This document shows positions 1-7,160 of a stretch of DNA of 13,373 bases, piece by piece. Position numbers and translations under genes: made by a program. Numbering within the stretch: position 1 is the first letter of the stretch; the number at the start of each line of letters is the position of its first letter. A model generated the notes under the pieces. The model was not told the origin of the DNA. It saw nothing but the letters and a program-made list of their open reading frames with translations, and did no database searches. The stretch lies in NCBI GenBank assembly GCA_015661555.1, contig DQVW01000059.1, positions 1 to 13,373 on the forward strand, read 5' to 3'. The stretch comes from Methanothermococcus okinawensis (lineage in GTDB: Archaea; AGJL01; Methanococci; Methanococcales; Methanococcaceae).

Positions 1-47
1 CCTAAGGTAAATTACACACATATTGTTAATTACCCAGGAGGAAGATT

Positions 48-1136
48 ATGAGAATAGTTAGTGAAGCACTCTCTAGAAAATCCGCTGAAGATAGTAAGAA
101 TTTACAAAAGGATGATGTTGGGAAGGTAAATATCCTCGTAGTAGGTTGTGGAGGTGCTGGAAACAACACCATCCATAGGCTTATGGAGATGGGCATTAAA
201 GGGGCAGAGACTATTGCCCTAAATACCGACAAACAGCACCTAGAACATATCAACGCACATAAGAAGATACTCATTGGTTCTACCTTAACAAGAGGTCTCG
301 GTGCTGGAGGTTACCCTGAAATTGGAAGGAAATCTGCGGAGTTGGCAAGGGGTGTGCTGGAGGATGTTTTAAAAAATGCCGACCTGGTATTTGTTACCGC
401 TGGACTGGGAGGAGGTACCGGGACAGGTTCCGCCCCAGTAGTGGCTGAGATAGCTAAGGAGCAGGGAGCTATAGTTATAGGGGTTGTTACCTACCCCTTC
501 AAGATAGAGAGGGCAAGGTTGAAGAAGGCTGAAGAGGGTCTTGAGAGGTTAACTGAGGCCTGTGACACTGTCATAGTAATAGATAACAACAAGTTGTTGG
601 AGTTGGTACCTAACCTACCAATAAACGATGCATTTAAAGTGGCAGATGAGATCATAGCCAATGCGGTAAAGGGTATAACTGAGACCATATGTGAAAAGAG
701 TTTGATCAATATCGACTTTGCAGATGTGAAGGCTGTAATGTCCAATGGAGGAGTGGCTATGATAGGGGTAGGTGAGGTGGACTCCAACGTTAAGGGGGAC
801 AGGGTAGAGAAGGTAGTCAAAGAGACCATGAACTGTCCTCTTTTAGACGTAGATTATACAGGGGCAACAGGGGCCCTAATACATATAACTGGGGGACCAG
901 ATCTATCCCTGGAGGAGGCTGTTAGAATTGGGGAGATGATCACAGAGAACCTCAACCCAGATGCCAACGTGATATGGGGTGCTAGAATAGATCCCTCTAT
1001 GGAGGGATGCCTAAGGGTTATGGCCATAGTTACAGGTGTGAAATCCCCAAATATCCTTGGGAGAGGAAAGAATGCAAAGAAGATAGTACCTAAACCTAAG
1101 AAGAGTAACACCCTAGGCATAGACTACATAGTATAA
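48..1136 (+). CDS. ftsZ: Cell division GTPase FtsZ, FtsZ2-type
   Basis: Tubulin-like GTPase that polymerises at mid-cell to form the archaeal division ring. The 362-residue protein shows the N-terminal nucleotide loop GCGGAGNN (33-40), the tubulin signature GGGTGTGS (121-128) and the T7 synergy loop NIDFADVK (221-228), whose Asp223 and Asp226 complete the GTPase site of the neighbouring subunit. The motifs NTDKQHL (59-65), ERAR (154-157), VPNLP (187-191) and HITGGPDL (279-286) match, from memory, the FtsZ2 paralogue of two-FtsZ archaea rather than FtsZ1. After the core there is only a short basic linker (about 338-353) ending in LGIDYIV, which may be the binding tail for an anchor such as SepF (inference). 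The start is fixed by a strong GGAGG site at 37-41, seven bases before the ATG. A T-rich terminator follows directly, so this gene is probably transcribed apart from its downstream neighbours. Confidence 0.96.
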   Translation: MRIVSEALSRKSAEDSKNLQKDDVGKVNILVVGCGGAGNNTIHRLMEMGIKGAETIALNTDKQHLEHINAHKKILIGSTLTRGLGAGGYPEIGRKSAELARGVLEDVLKNADLVFVTAGLGGGTGTGSAPVVAEIAKEQGAIVIGVVTYPFKIERARLKKAEEGLERLTEACDTVIVIDNNKLLELVPNLPINDAFKVADEIIANAVKGITETICEKSLINIDFADVKAVMSNGGVAMIGVGEVDSNVKGDRVEKVVKETMNCPLLDVDYTGATGALIHITGGPDLSLEEAVRIGEMITENLNPDANVIWGARIDPSMEGCLRVMAIVTGVKSPNILGRGKNAKKIVPKPKKSNTLGIDYIV

Positions 1137-1137
1137 C

Positions 1138-1165
1138 TCTTTTGCTTTTTTTTACTCTATTTTTT
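1138..1165 (+). terminator. T-rich archaeal terminator after ftsZ
   Basis: Directly after the ftsZ stop codon there is an eight-T run (1146-1153) and a six-T run (1160-1165) on the coding strand, with no convincing stem. Archaeal RNA polymerase terminates on U-tracts without needing a hairpin. The next gene starts at 1191. Confidence 0.6.
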
Positions 1166-1190
1166 ACTTAGCATTAAAAAGGGAAATAAA

Positions 1191-2591
1191 ATGGTGGTAA
1201 AGAAGCACACCTTGATAGCTATTCTGTTTTTCCTAGTAATAAATACCCTGGGGGCTATAAAGTTCGAGAACTACAGTGTAGTATTTGATATAGATCAGAA
1301 TGACGTTGTACATGGAGATATATATCTAGCTCTATACAACAACAACTCTGAAGAGATACCAAGTATCACCTATATCCTTCCCCATAGCATCTATAACCTA
1401 AGGGTAACCTCCAATAAGGATATAAGTTTTGTAGGACAGGATCATCAGGAGGGCTCCACAAGGATAGAGGTGAAATTTAAAACCCCTGTAAAAAAAGGGG
1501 AGAGGTGTTATATCAACATCAGTTTTGATGGAAATATGATCTGGGACAAATATGGAAAAAAGATGTTCTCGGTGACAATACCTGCTGTAGATGCCAACTT
1601 CAGTATGACGGTGATGTTGCCAAGGGGAGCCACCGTAGTATCCCCTGCAGAGGGCCTCTTAAGTATAACACCTCAAGATTACACCATAGATACCGATGGA
1701 AAGAGGATATACATAAGGTGGAATAGGGTGCTAAGAAAGGAGGATAGGTACTTTACAGCCACTGTGTCCTATATGGTAGAGGGTGGCAACTATATAGGTG
1801 GAGGGATGTTTGGGAAAGATTTCTACTACAACTTCCTCCTGGCGGCACTGACGTTGATGGTAATTGGAGCCTTTTACGGCATCTACCATGAAAAGAGAAA
1901 GGTTGCTGAAAGGGAGAGAACTATAGAGGAGTTATCAAATAAGATTAACAACCTCTTAAATGATTTAAATGGACTTAAGGTGGAGTTGGAGGGCAAGAAT
2001 AACATCATTGCGGAGCTAAAAAGGAAGAACAGTGAGTTACTGGAGGAGATAAATAAATTGATATCTCAGTTAAACACCTTAAAGGGGAAGTGCATAGAGA
2101 AGGATAGGACGATAAAGGAGCTTAAGGAGAACTGTGAGGGCCTAAAAGACCAACTTGAGAATTACAGGGAGGAGGTTATAAAGTTAAGGGTTAAGCTGGA
2201 GGAGTTAAAGAAGGAGAACAGAAGATACAGGGAGGAGTTGGAGAAGAGTAAGGAGGTTATCTCTGAAAAGGAGAGAACTATAGAGGATCTGAAAAACACC
2301 CTGGAGAGATACAAAAATAACATTGAAGAGTTAAAGGAGAAGATCAGGGAGTATGAAAAAACTTTAAGCAAATTCCTCATGAACATACTTACAGATGAGG
2401 AAAAGCTGATTGTCAACTTAATAAAAAACTATGGGGTAATTACCCAGAAGGACATAGTAAACATTACAGGCATGAGTAAGCCCAAGGTCTCCAGAATAGT
2501 GGCGGACCTTGAAAGTAGAGGGATTATAAAAAAGATCAAAATTGGCAGGGTGAATAAGTTGACCTTGACAGACAAGTTTAGGTGGGACTGA
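1191..2591 (+). CDS. Membrane-anchored coiled-coil protein with C-terminal winged helix
   Basis: Function unknown. Four parts are visible in the 466 residues: a signal-like hydrophobic N-terminus (about 5-22); a beta-rich domain of some 180 residues, probably outside the cell; one transmembrane helix (about 211-231), followed by basic EKRK, which by the positive-inside rule puts the rest in the cytoplasm; and a long charged coiled coil (about 234-395) joined to a MarR-like winged helix (about 398-462; recognition region around MSKPKVSRIVADLESRG). The layout resembles archaeal membrane-bound HTH proteins with a sensor-type outer domain, suggesting that an envelope signal is passed to DNA (inference). 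The coiled coil contains an (E/D)RTI motif at 242, 305 and 361, always in heptad register. The start has only a weak ribosome site. The stop overlaps the ATG of the next gene, so the two are probably translationally coupled. Alternative: a structural membrane-DNA tether rather than a regulator. Confidence 0.85.
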   Translation: MVVKKHTLIAILFFLVINTLGAIKFENYSVVFDIDQNDVVHGDIYLALYNNNSEEIPSITYILPHSIYNLRVTSNKDISFVGQDHQEGSTRIEVKFKTPVKKGERCYINISFDGNMIWDKYGKKMFSVTIPAVDANFSMTVMLPRGATVVSPAEGLLSITPQDYTIDTDGKRIYIRWNRVLRKEDRYFTATVSYMVEGGNYIGGGMFGKDFYYNFLLAALTLMVIGAFYGIYHEKRKVAERERTIEELSNKINNLLNDLNGLKVELEGKNNIIAELKRKNSELLEEINKLISQLNTLKGKCIEKDRTIKELKENCEGLKDQLENYREEVIKLRVKLEELKKENRRYREELEKSKEVISEKERTIEDLKNTLERYKNNIEELKEKIREYEKTLSKFLMNILTDEEKLIVNLIKNYGVITQKDIVNITGMSKPKVSRIVADLESRGIIKKIKIGRVNKLTLTDKFRWD

Positions 2592-3622
2592 TGGATAGCA
2601 GATATCTACTTATTTTTTTATTACTTCTACCTGCTGTGGAGGGTTTGGTCATAGGAGAGGAGAAACCCTCACTCCTAGATACTGTAGTTATTACCAACGA
2701 GAAGTGGCCAGATTGTATAGCCGCTGTAGAGTATGCACATCAAAGGGGGGGAGTAATACTCCAGACCCCTAGTGATCATCTAGATCCCACTGTTGAATCC
2801 CTCATTGAGGCTATAGCCCCAAAGAAGATAGTTATTGTTGGAGGTCCCCTGGCAGTCTCCTACGATGTTGAAGAGAGGTTAAAGAATTACGGTAACGTTG
2901 TAAGGATATGGGGCCCTACAAGGGTGGAGACGAGAGAGGAGATATTGAAGAAGTTAGATAAGAAGGAAGAGCTAGTTCTAGTAGATGGTACCAACTTCAA
3001 GGATGTTGTAGAGGTAATCTCCTGGGGATACTCACCTCTCTACTGTTTTATAAATATCTACGATCCAGAGGAGGTTGTAAGGGTTTACAGAGATGATGGT
3101 ACAGTTGAGTTGTACTATTTTAAAGGTAGAAAACTTATAGGTCGATACCCCAGGCAGTATGTTTTAGAAATGCCTGGGAAGATACTAGTTCTAAGTAGAT
3201 GCCCAGATATGGATGTGGAATTTACCAATAACAGGTATATAGCTAAATTTGGATATAAGCTGTTATCTGGAAAAGGTACCTCCCTGGATTCCCCATGTGG
3301 ATATGTGGTAGGGGTTAAGGAGGATACACCCTCTGCAGTGCTCCTATCTAAGTATTTAGGGTTGCCTGTTGTATATACCCCAGGAGGTCTTAGTGACAGA
3401 AGGGTTATATCCTTTGAGCAGGACCCTGTAAACAGTAGTATTACCGTCGCCGTAGATATCCTGGTCCTTAAAAGAACTGTGGAACTATATAGAAGTAGTG
3501 GAGATTTAAAACAGTCTCTATATGAGGCGAAGACACAACTCTGGTCTAAGAATATCCCAGTTGAAAGGTACAACATACCCTACTCCTGCCTGGAGAGGTA
3601 CGTAGAGGAAAAATTAAAGTAG
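2591..3622 (+). CDS. Secreted protein with cell-wall-binding-repeat-2-like domain
   Basis: Probable exported envelope protein of 343 residues. A short hydrophobic signal peptide (about 5-18) is followed by a domain at about 30-122 that looks like a single cell wall binding repeat 2 (CWB2, PF04122) unit: TVVITNEKWPDCIAAVEYA, then VILQTPS, then the typical KKIVIVGGPLAVS and a closing VVRIWGPTRVET. In bacteria such domains anchor S-layer-associated proteins to wall polymers; methanococci have a protein S-layer and no peptidoglycan, so the ligand here is unknown. Residues 130-300 may hold degenerate copies of the same fold (VDGTNFKDVV; PSAVLLSKYLGLPVVYTPGG), but this is weak. I chose the ATG at 2591 because it forms a TGATG overlap with the upstream stop and has GGTGGG just before it; an in-frame GTG at 2582 would add three residues. 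Likely the partner of the upstream membrane protein (inference). Confidence 0.85.
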   Translation: MDSRYLLIFLLLLPAVEGLVIGEEKPSLLDTVVITNEKWPDCIAAVEYAHQRGGVILQTPSDHLDPTVESLIEAIAPKKIVIVGGPLAVSYDVEERLKNYGNVVRIWGPTRVETREEILKKLDKKEELVLVDGTNFKDVVEVISWGYSPLYCFINIYDPEEVVRVYRDDGTVELYYFKGRKLIGRYPRQYVLEMPGKILVLSRCPDMDVEFTNNRYIAKFGYKLLSGKGTSLDSPCGYVVGVKEDTPSAVLLSKYLGLPVVYTPGGLSDRRVISFEQDPVNSSITVAVDILVLKRTVELYRSSGDLKQSLYEAKTQLWSKNIPVERYNIPYSCLERYVEEKLK

Positions 3623-3636
3623 AATTTTTAAATAAA

Positions 3637-3660
3637 ATAACTCTAGTTATATTTTTTAAT
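3637..3660 (+). promoter_or_regulatory. Possible promoter of the glycosyltransferase gene
   Basis: The 60-base gap before the glycosyltransferase gene is strongly AT-rich. It contains a TATA-like stretch (TTATATTTTTTAAT, 3648-3661) overlapping a 6-base inverted repeat, ATAACT-CT-AGTTAT (3637-3650), next to or within the putative box A, where an operator could sit. The T-run could equally be a terminator for the upstream gene. No transcript data support either reading. Confidence 0.3.
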
Positions 3661-3682
3661 AAAAGTAAAAGCTGGGGTTGTC

Positions 3683-4843
3683 ATGAAGATCCTTATATCC
3701 GTATGTGGAGAGGGTTTTGGACATACAACGAGATGCCTCGCCATAGGTGAGGAGTTGTCTAAGGAACATGAGGTTAAATTTATAGCCTATGGAAAAAGTA
3801 TGGAGTACATAAAAAGGTGTAACTTTGAGGTCTTTGAAACCTATCCAGAGATTAAATTAACTGGTTACGAGGGTAGGTTTGATATTAAGGGAAGTATATT
3901 CAACAGGGAACATAGGCCTACAGAGGCTATAAAGAGAGAGTTAAAAATTGTAAGGAGGTATAAACCTGACCTTATCATAGTGGACTGTAAGTACAGTACA
4001 GCCCTTATTGCTAAGTTGCTGAATATTCCCTTCTATATTGTTACAAATCAGAACTACACCAGATCTCAGGATAGTAAGAGATTTATTGTTTATCCTGTTA
4101 TGAGGGTCTTAAACATGATAAACAAGAGGGCTAAGGGGGTAATAATACCTGATCTCCCAATGCCCTATACCGTCTGTGAGTACAACTTAACCATGCTCAA
4201 CAACCTTCACTTCGTTGGACCCCTAATTAGGTATAAGGTGGAGGACTACTGGGACTACGAGGAAGATGATGGATACATCCTCAGTGTAATTGGAGGGTTT
4301 GAGTACAGATACAGGATATTAAAGTTGTTAAATGAGATCTCGAGAAGGAGAGGTATTAAGGTAAAGATGGTATGTGGAAGTTACAAGGTTGCAGAGAAAC
4401 TTAAGAGGATAAAGGCTCCAAATGTAGAGATTATACCTTTCACCACCAATATGGAGGATCTTATAAGGAGGTGTTCCTTCATCGTATGTCATGGAGGGCA
4501 CTCAACCTTAATGGAGGCCATAAGTTTTGGAAAACCTGTTATAACCATCCCAGATCTCTACCATCCTGAACAGGAGAACAACAGTAAAAAGATAGGGGAG
4601 TTGAAGTGTGGAATTGCCCTTAGCCATATAGATCTAGAGGATACCTTGGAATGGGCCATAGATGAAATGATAGATAATCCGGTGTACTCCAGGAACGCCA
4701 AAAGGTTAAGGGAGCTCTGTAAGTTCTACAACGGTAGAAAGAATATAAGGGAAATAATTAAGAGATTTGAGAGGGAGAATAGATCTGGAGGAGTTGCCTC
4801 CCTTTTAAAGTTATCTAAAATTACTTCAGTATCCTCTCGATAG
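3683..4843 (+). CDS. GT-B glycosyltransferase, MJ1255 family
   Basis: Predicted cytoplasmic, inverting GT-B fold glycosyltransferase related to MurG and UDP-glucuronosyltransferases, of the family named after M. jannaschii MJ1255. The 386 residues show two Rossmann halves. The N-terminal acceptor half opens with ILISVCGEGFGHTTRCLAIG (3-22), with the Gly-rich GEGFGH loop. The C-terminal half carries the sugar-nucleotide site HGGHSTLMEA (270-279) followed by GKPVITIP (283-290) and EQENN (296-300), the classic UGT-type signature. The donor and acceptor are unknown. Its position behind an S-layer-like protein gene suggests a role in glycosylating envelope proteins or lipids (inference only). The tail beyond about residue 365 (RSGGVASLLKLSKITSVSSR) lies beyond the recognisable fold. 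Its last 23 bases overlap the end of hisG on the other strand. Confidence 0.88.
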   Translation: MKILISVCGEGFGHTTRCLAIGEELSKEHEVKFIAYGKSMEYIKRCNFEVFETYPEIKLTGYEGRFDIKGSIFNREHRPTEAIKRELKIVRRYKPDLIIVDCKYSTALIAKLLNIPFYIVTNQNYTRSQDSKRFIVYPVMRVLNMINKRAKGVIIPDLPMPYTVCEYNLTMLNNLHFVGPLIRYKVEDYWDYEEDDGYILSVIGGFEYRYRILKLLNEISRRRGIKVKMVCGSYKVAEKLKRIKAPNVEIIPFTTNMEDLIRRCSFIVCHGGHSTLMEAISFGKPVITIPDLYHPEQENNSKKIGELKCGIALSHIDLEDTLEWAIDEMIDNPVYSRNAKRLRELCKFYNGRKNIREIIKRFERENRSGGVASLLKLSKITSVSSR

Positions 4844-5690
4844 GTACTATCAGTATATCTCTAGCTCCAAGTTCCTCCAATTTAGCCACTGTAGAGAAGA
4901 CCTCCCTCTCATCTATCACTGCATGGATAGCCACTATGTCCTCATGGGAGAGAACCTGGGAAACTGTAGGCCCACTCATACCAGGGAGTACCTTTTTAAT
5001 ATCCTCCAGTATCTTCTTAGGTGCATTCATCATGATAAGTCTCTTTGTCTGGGCATGGAGTACACTCTTTATCCCTGTAACTATCTGATTTATCTTCACC
5101 TGTTTTTCAGGATCCCTTATACTCTTTTTATTCCCTATTAACCTTGCTGTAGAGGAGATTACCCTTGCAATAGGTCTCAACCTGTTTAACCTTAAGGTGG
5201 TACCTGTTGAGGTGAGATCACATATAAGATCTGCAACCCCTATAAAGGGTGCTATCTCAGTGGCTCCACTAAGTTCTACAATCTCCAATCTTAAATTCCT
5301 ACTCTCTAGGAACTTCCTTGTAATATTGGGAAACTCTGTTGCTATTCTCATACCGTCCTTTAAGTCCTCCAGGGAGTAGATGTTGGAGTCCTCTGGGACT
5401 GCAATTACCAGGTCTGCCTTTCCAAGTTTGAGATCTAGAAGAAACTCCACCCTGTCCTCTACACCCCTTTCAAGTACCAGGTCGTACCCTGTAATACCTA
5501 GATCTGCAACACCATCTGCTACAAACTCTGGGATATCCCTGGCCCTGGCAAACATTACATTTATCTCCTCATCTACAGTTTTTGCAAAGAGACTTCTCCC
5601 CTTAACAGACATCTTTAAACCTGCCTTCTCAAGAATCTTAATAACTGGCTCAGATATTCTCCCCTTGTTAGGTACTGCCAGGAGTATCAA
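4821..5690 (-). CDS. hisG: ATP phosphoribosyltransferase, long form (HisG)
   Basis: Catalyses the first, committed step of histidine synthesis: ATP plus PRPP gives phosphoribosyl-ATP. At 289 residues it is the long, HisZ-independent form. It starts with LAVPNKGRI (4-12), has the family motif GVADLGITGYD (60-70), and the PRPP-binding loop DLTSTGTTLR (158-167). An ACT-like regulatory domain (about 215-289) is present, where histidine feedback inhibition acts in this family. The start is a TTG: no ATG or GTG lies in frame just upstream, and the TTG is preceded by AGGTGGT, a good ribosome site, placed between it and the end of the upstream gene. It is the last gene of a tight six-gene minus-strand cluster, 11 bases after the TrkA-like gene. 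No other his genes are nearby, which is normal for methanococci, where the pathway genes are scattered. Confidence 0.95.
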   Translation of the reverse strand: MILLAVPNKGRISEPVIKILEKAGLKMSVKGRSLFAKTVDEEINVMFARARDIPEFVADGVADLGITGYDLVLERGVEDRVEFLLDLKLGKADLVIAVPEDSNIYSLEDLKDGMRIATEFPNITRKFLESRNLRLEIVELSGATEIAPFIGVADLICDLTSTGTTLRLNRLRPIARVISSTARLIGNKKSIRDPEKQVKINQIVTGIKSVLHAQTKRLIMMNAPKKILEDIKKVLPGMSGPTVSQVLSHEDIVAIHAVIDEREVFSTVAKLEELGARDILIVPIERILK

Positions 5691-5701
5691 ACTACCACCT
5701 T

Positions 5702-6352
5702 TTAAAGGAAGAGTTTTTTAACGTAGTCTACTGCATCCTTCTTGGCCAGTACTATAACCCTATTTTTAGGCTTCAACCTGGTATCACCATCTGGTATCTT
5801 CAACTCCCCATCCTCATAGACTGCTATTATAAGGTAATCCTTATTTCTCTCCAGGTCCCTTATACGTCTATTGGCAACCTTGGAGTTTTCCCCAATAATC
5901 AACTCCAGGATCTCTGCATCACCTCTACCTATTACAGCCAGGTCCACTATACCAGGGATATCTATAAGTTTCTCTATATAGTTGGCAGCTACAAGTTCAG
6001 GGCTAACTACAACGTCTATATTGAGGTTTTCAAATACCTCCTTGTACTCAGGATCTCTAACCCTAACAATGGTTTTAGGGACACCGTAATTCTTAGCCAG
6101 TAATGCACTCATAAGGTTTATCTCCTGCCGCCCAGTAACTGCTATATAGATATCTGCATTTTCAATATCTGCACTCTCCAAGGTTTTAACACGGGTGCAG
6201 TCCCCATTTATTACAAGGGCGTCTATCTCAGAGGCTACCTCCTCACAAATCTCCTTTGATTTATCTATAAGTACTAAGTCGTGGTTCTTCTCGGCAAGGG
6301 ACTTTGCCAGTGCAAAGCCTACCCTCCCTATACCTGCAATGACGATATACAT
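5702..6352 (-). CDS. trkA: TrkA-like RCK protein (K+ uptake regulatory subunit)
   Basis: Cytoplasmic NAD(H)-binding subunit that gates a Trk/Ktr-type potassium transporter. The N-terminal RCK/TrkA_N Rossmann domain (about 1-118) has the dinucleotide loop GIGRVG (7-12) and the ribose-binding acidic residue in LIDKS (Asp30). The TrkA_C domain (about 133-214) ends with LKPKNRVIVLAKK, usual for ligand-binding RCK_C modules. Its 216-218 residues make it a single-RCK protein of the archaeal type, resembling M. jannaschii MJ1105; the long bacterial TrkA has two such repeats. The pore subunit TrkH is not in the window. An ATG two codons earlier (6358) is possible, but a GGG lies directly against it, leaving no ribosome-site spacing; the ATG at 6352 fits better and gives the usual MYIVIAG start. 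It sits 3-9 bases after dtdA. Confidence 0.92.
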   Translation of the reverse strand: MYIVIAGIGRVGFALAKSLAEKNHDLVLIDKSKEICEEVASEIDALVINGDCTRVKTLESADIENADIYIAVTGRQEINLMSALLAKNYGVPKTIVRVRDPEYKEVFENLNIDVVVSPELVAANYIEKLIDIPGIVDLAVIGRGDAEILELIIGENSKVANRRIRDLERNKDYLIIAVYEDGELKIPDGDTRLKPKNRVIVLAKKDAVDYVKKLFL

Positions 6353-6361
6353 AACCATCCC

Positions 6362-7153
6362 TTAAACTCTCTTCCAGGGTATATCCCTATCCTGAAAAAA
6401 TCTAATATACCTTTTTTTGTCCTCGCCTCTAAGACCCTTCCAGTCTAACAATACATAGTCAAAGTCCTGTTTCTCAAGTAACTGGTTTAAAACATTCTCT
6501 GAAACCTGGGCATACTTTGGAACTATATAACCTACGTAGCACCTATCCTCTAGAACCAACTTTGTAAACTTTGGAGCGTAGTGCCCACCACCAAAGGCAA
6601 TAACCCTTTCTAGAGGGGGGTAATCTTTAGAGGTAAGTTTCTGGAGGGTGTCTACTATCGCCCTTCCAACTATCTCCCCTCCTTCCCTCATCCTCCACTC
6701 CCTCTCAGTACTTCCTATCTCCACAAATACTGTAGGGGCGACTAGATCTGAAGGACCGTGATGAACACCTTCAAAGGAGACCTGAAAGTTTAGATCTTTA
6801 TACCTCTCATTGAATCTAGCCATACTCCTTAGGAGAAGTGAGTTTAGGACGCTGTCACAGGGACACACCTCCTCTGGATTGCCTCCAAGGAGGTTCTCTC
6901 TGCCAAGGTTTCCAGGGGTATGTACCGTTAAAGTTGGAGGTGGGTTCTCCCCACTACTTCTATGCTTCGAGAGAAATATGTAGTAGTCATACCCCTTAGG
7001 GATATCCTCCTGACTAAGTGAGGTAAGATCCTCCTCCGTCTCAAAGTAGGAGATATGTCTCCTTATATCACTATCCTCTAAAAGGGTATCTAAGTTCTCC
7101 TTGATATTTACACTAGCAGGATCCCTCCTGGAGTAAAGTATTAGATATCTCAT
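6362..7153 (-). CDS. dtdA: D-aminoacyl-tRNA deacylase, archaeal GEK1/DTD2 type
   Basis: Hydrolyses D-aminoacyl-tRNA (for example D-Tyr-tRNA), recycling tRNA and keeping D-amino acids out of protein. This is the archaeal/plant DTD2 (GEK1) type, unrelated to bacterial DTD. The 263 residues contain the family blocks in order: FLSKHRS (60-66), TVHTPGN (76-82), EGVHHGPSDL (128-137), FVEIGSTEREW (143-153) and FGGGHYAPKFT (187-197). The conserved His and Glu residues in these blocks are candidate zinc ligands and catalytic residues. Full length. It begins seven bases after the cofD stop, with a GTGGGATC ribosome-site-like sequence against the ATG, and is part of the tight minus-strand cluster. Its link to its neighbours looks like shared housekeeping expression rather than a shared pathway. 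Confidence 0.94.
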   Translation of the reverse strand: MRYLILYSRRDPASVNIKENLDTLLEDSDIRRHISYFETEEDLTSLSQEDIPKGYDYYIFLSKHRSSGENPPPTLTVHTPGNLGRENLLGGNPEEVCPCDSVLNSLLLRSMARFNERYKDLNFQVSFEGVHHGPSDLVAPTVFVEIGSTEREWRMREGGEIVGRAIVDTLQKLTSKDYPPLERVIAFGGGHYAPKFTKLVLEDRCYVGYIVPKYAQVSENVLNQLLEKQDFDYVLLDWKGLRGEDKKRYIRFFQDRDIPWKRV

Positions 7154-7160
7154 GATCCCA

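Noticed and set aside
2582..2590. GTG start three codons upstream for the CWB2-like gene
   Set aside because: The ATG at 2591 overlaps the previous stop as TGATG and has GGTGGG at a suitable distance; the GTG would lie within the likely ribosome site.
3115..3576. 153-codon open frame antisense to the CWB2-like gene
   Set aside because: The plus-strand gene has a signal peptide, a recognisable domain and an upstream coupled start; the antisense product has no features.
4923..5141. 72-codon plus-strand open frame inside hisG
   Set aside because: Antisense to the HisG regulatory domain, which is intact; no start signals or recognisable product.
5380..5721. Plus-strand open frame across the hisG start
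   Set aside because: Opposite to clearly real hisG codons; low-complexity Ser/Arg/Leu product, no promoter or ribosome site of its own.
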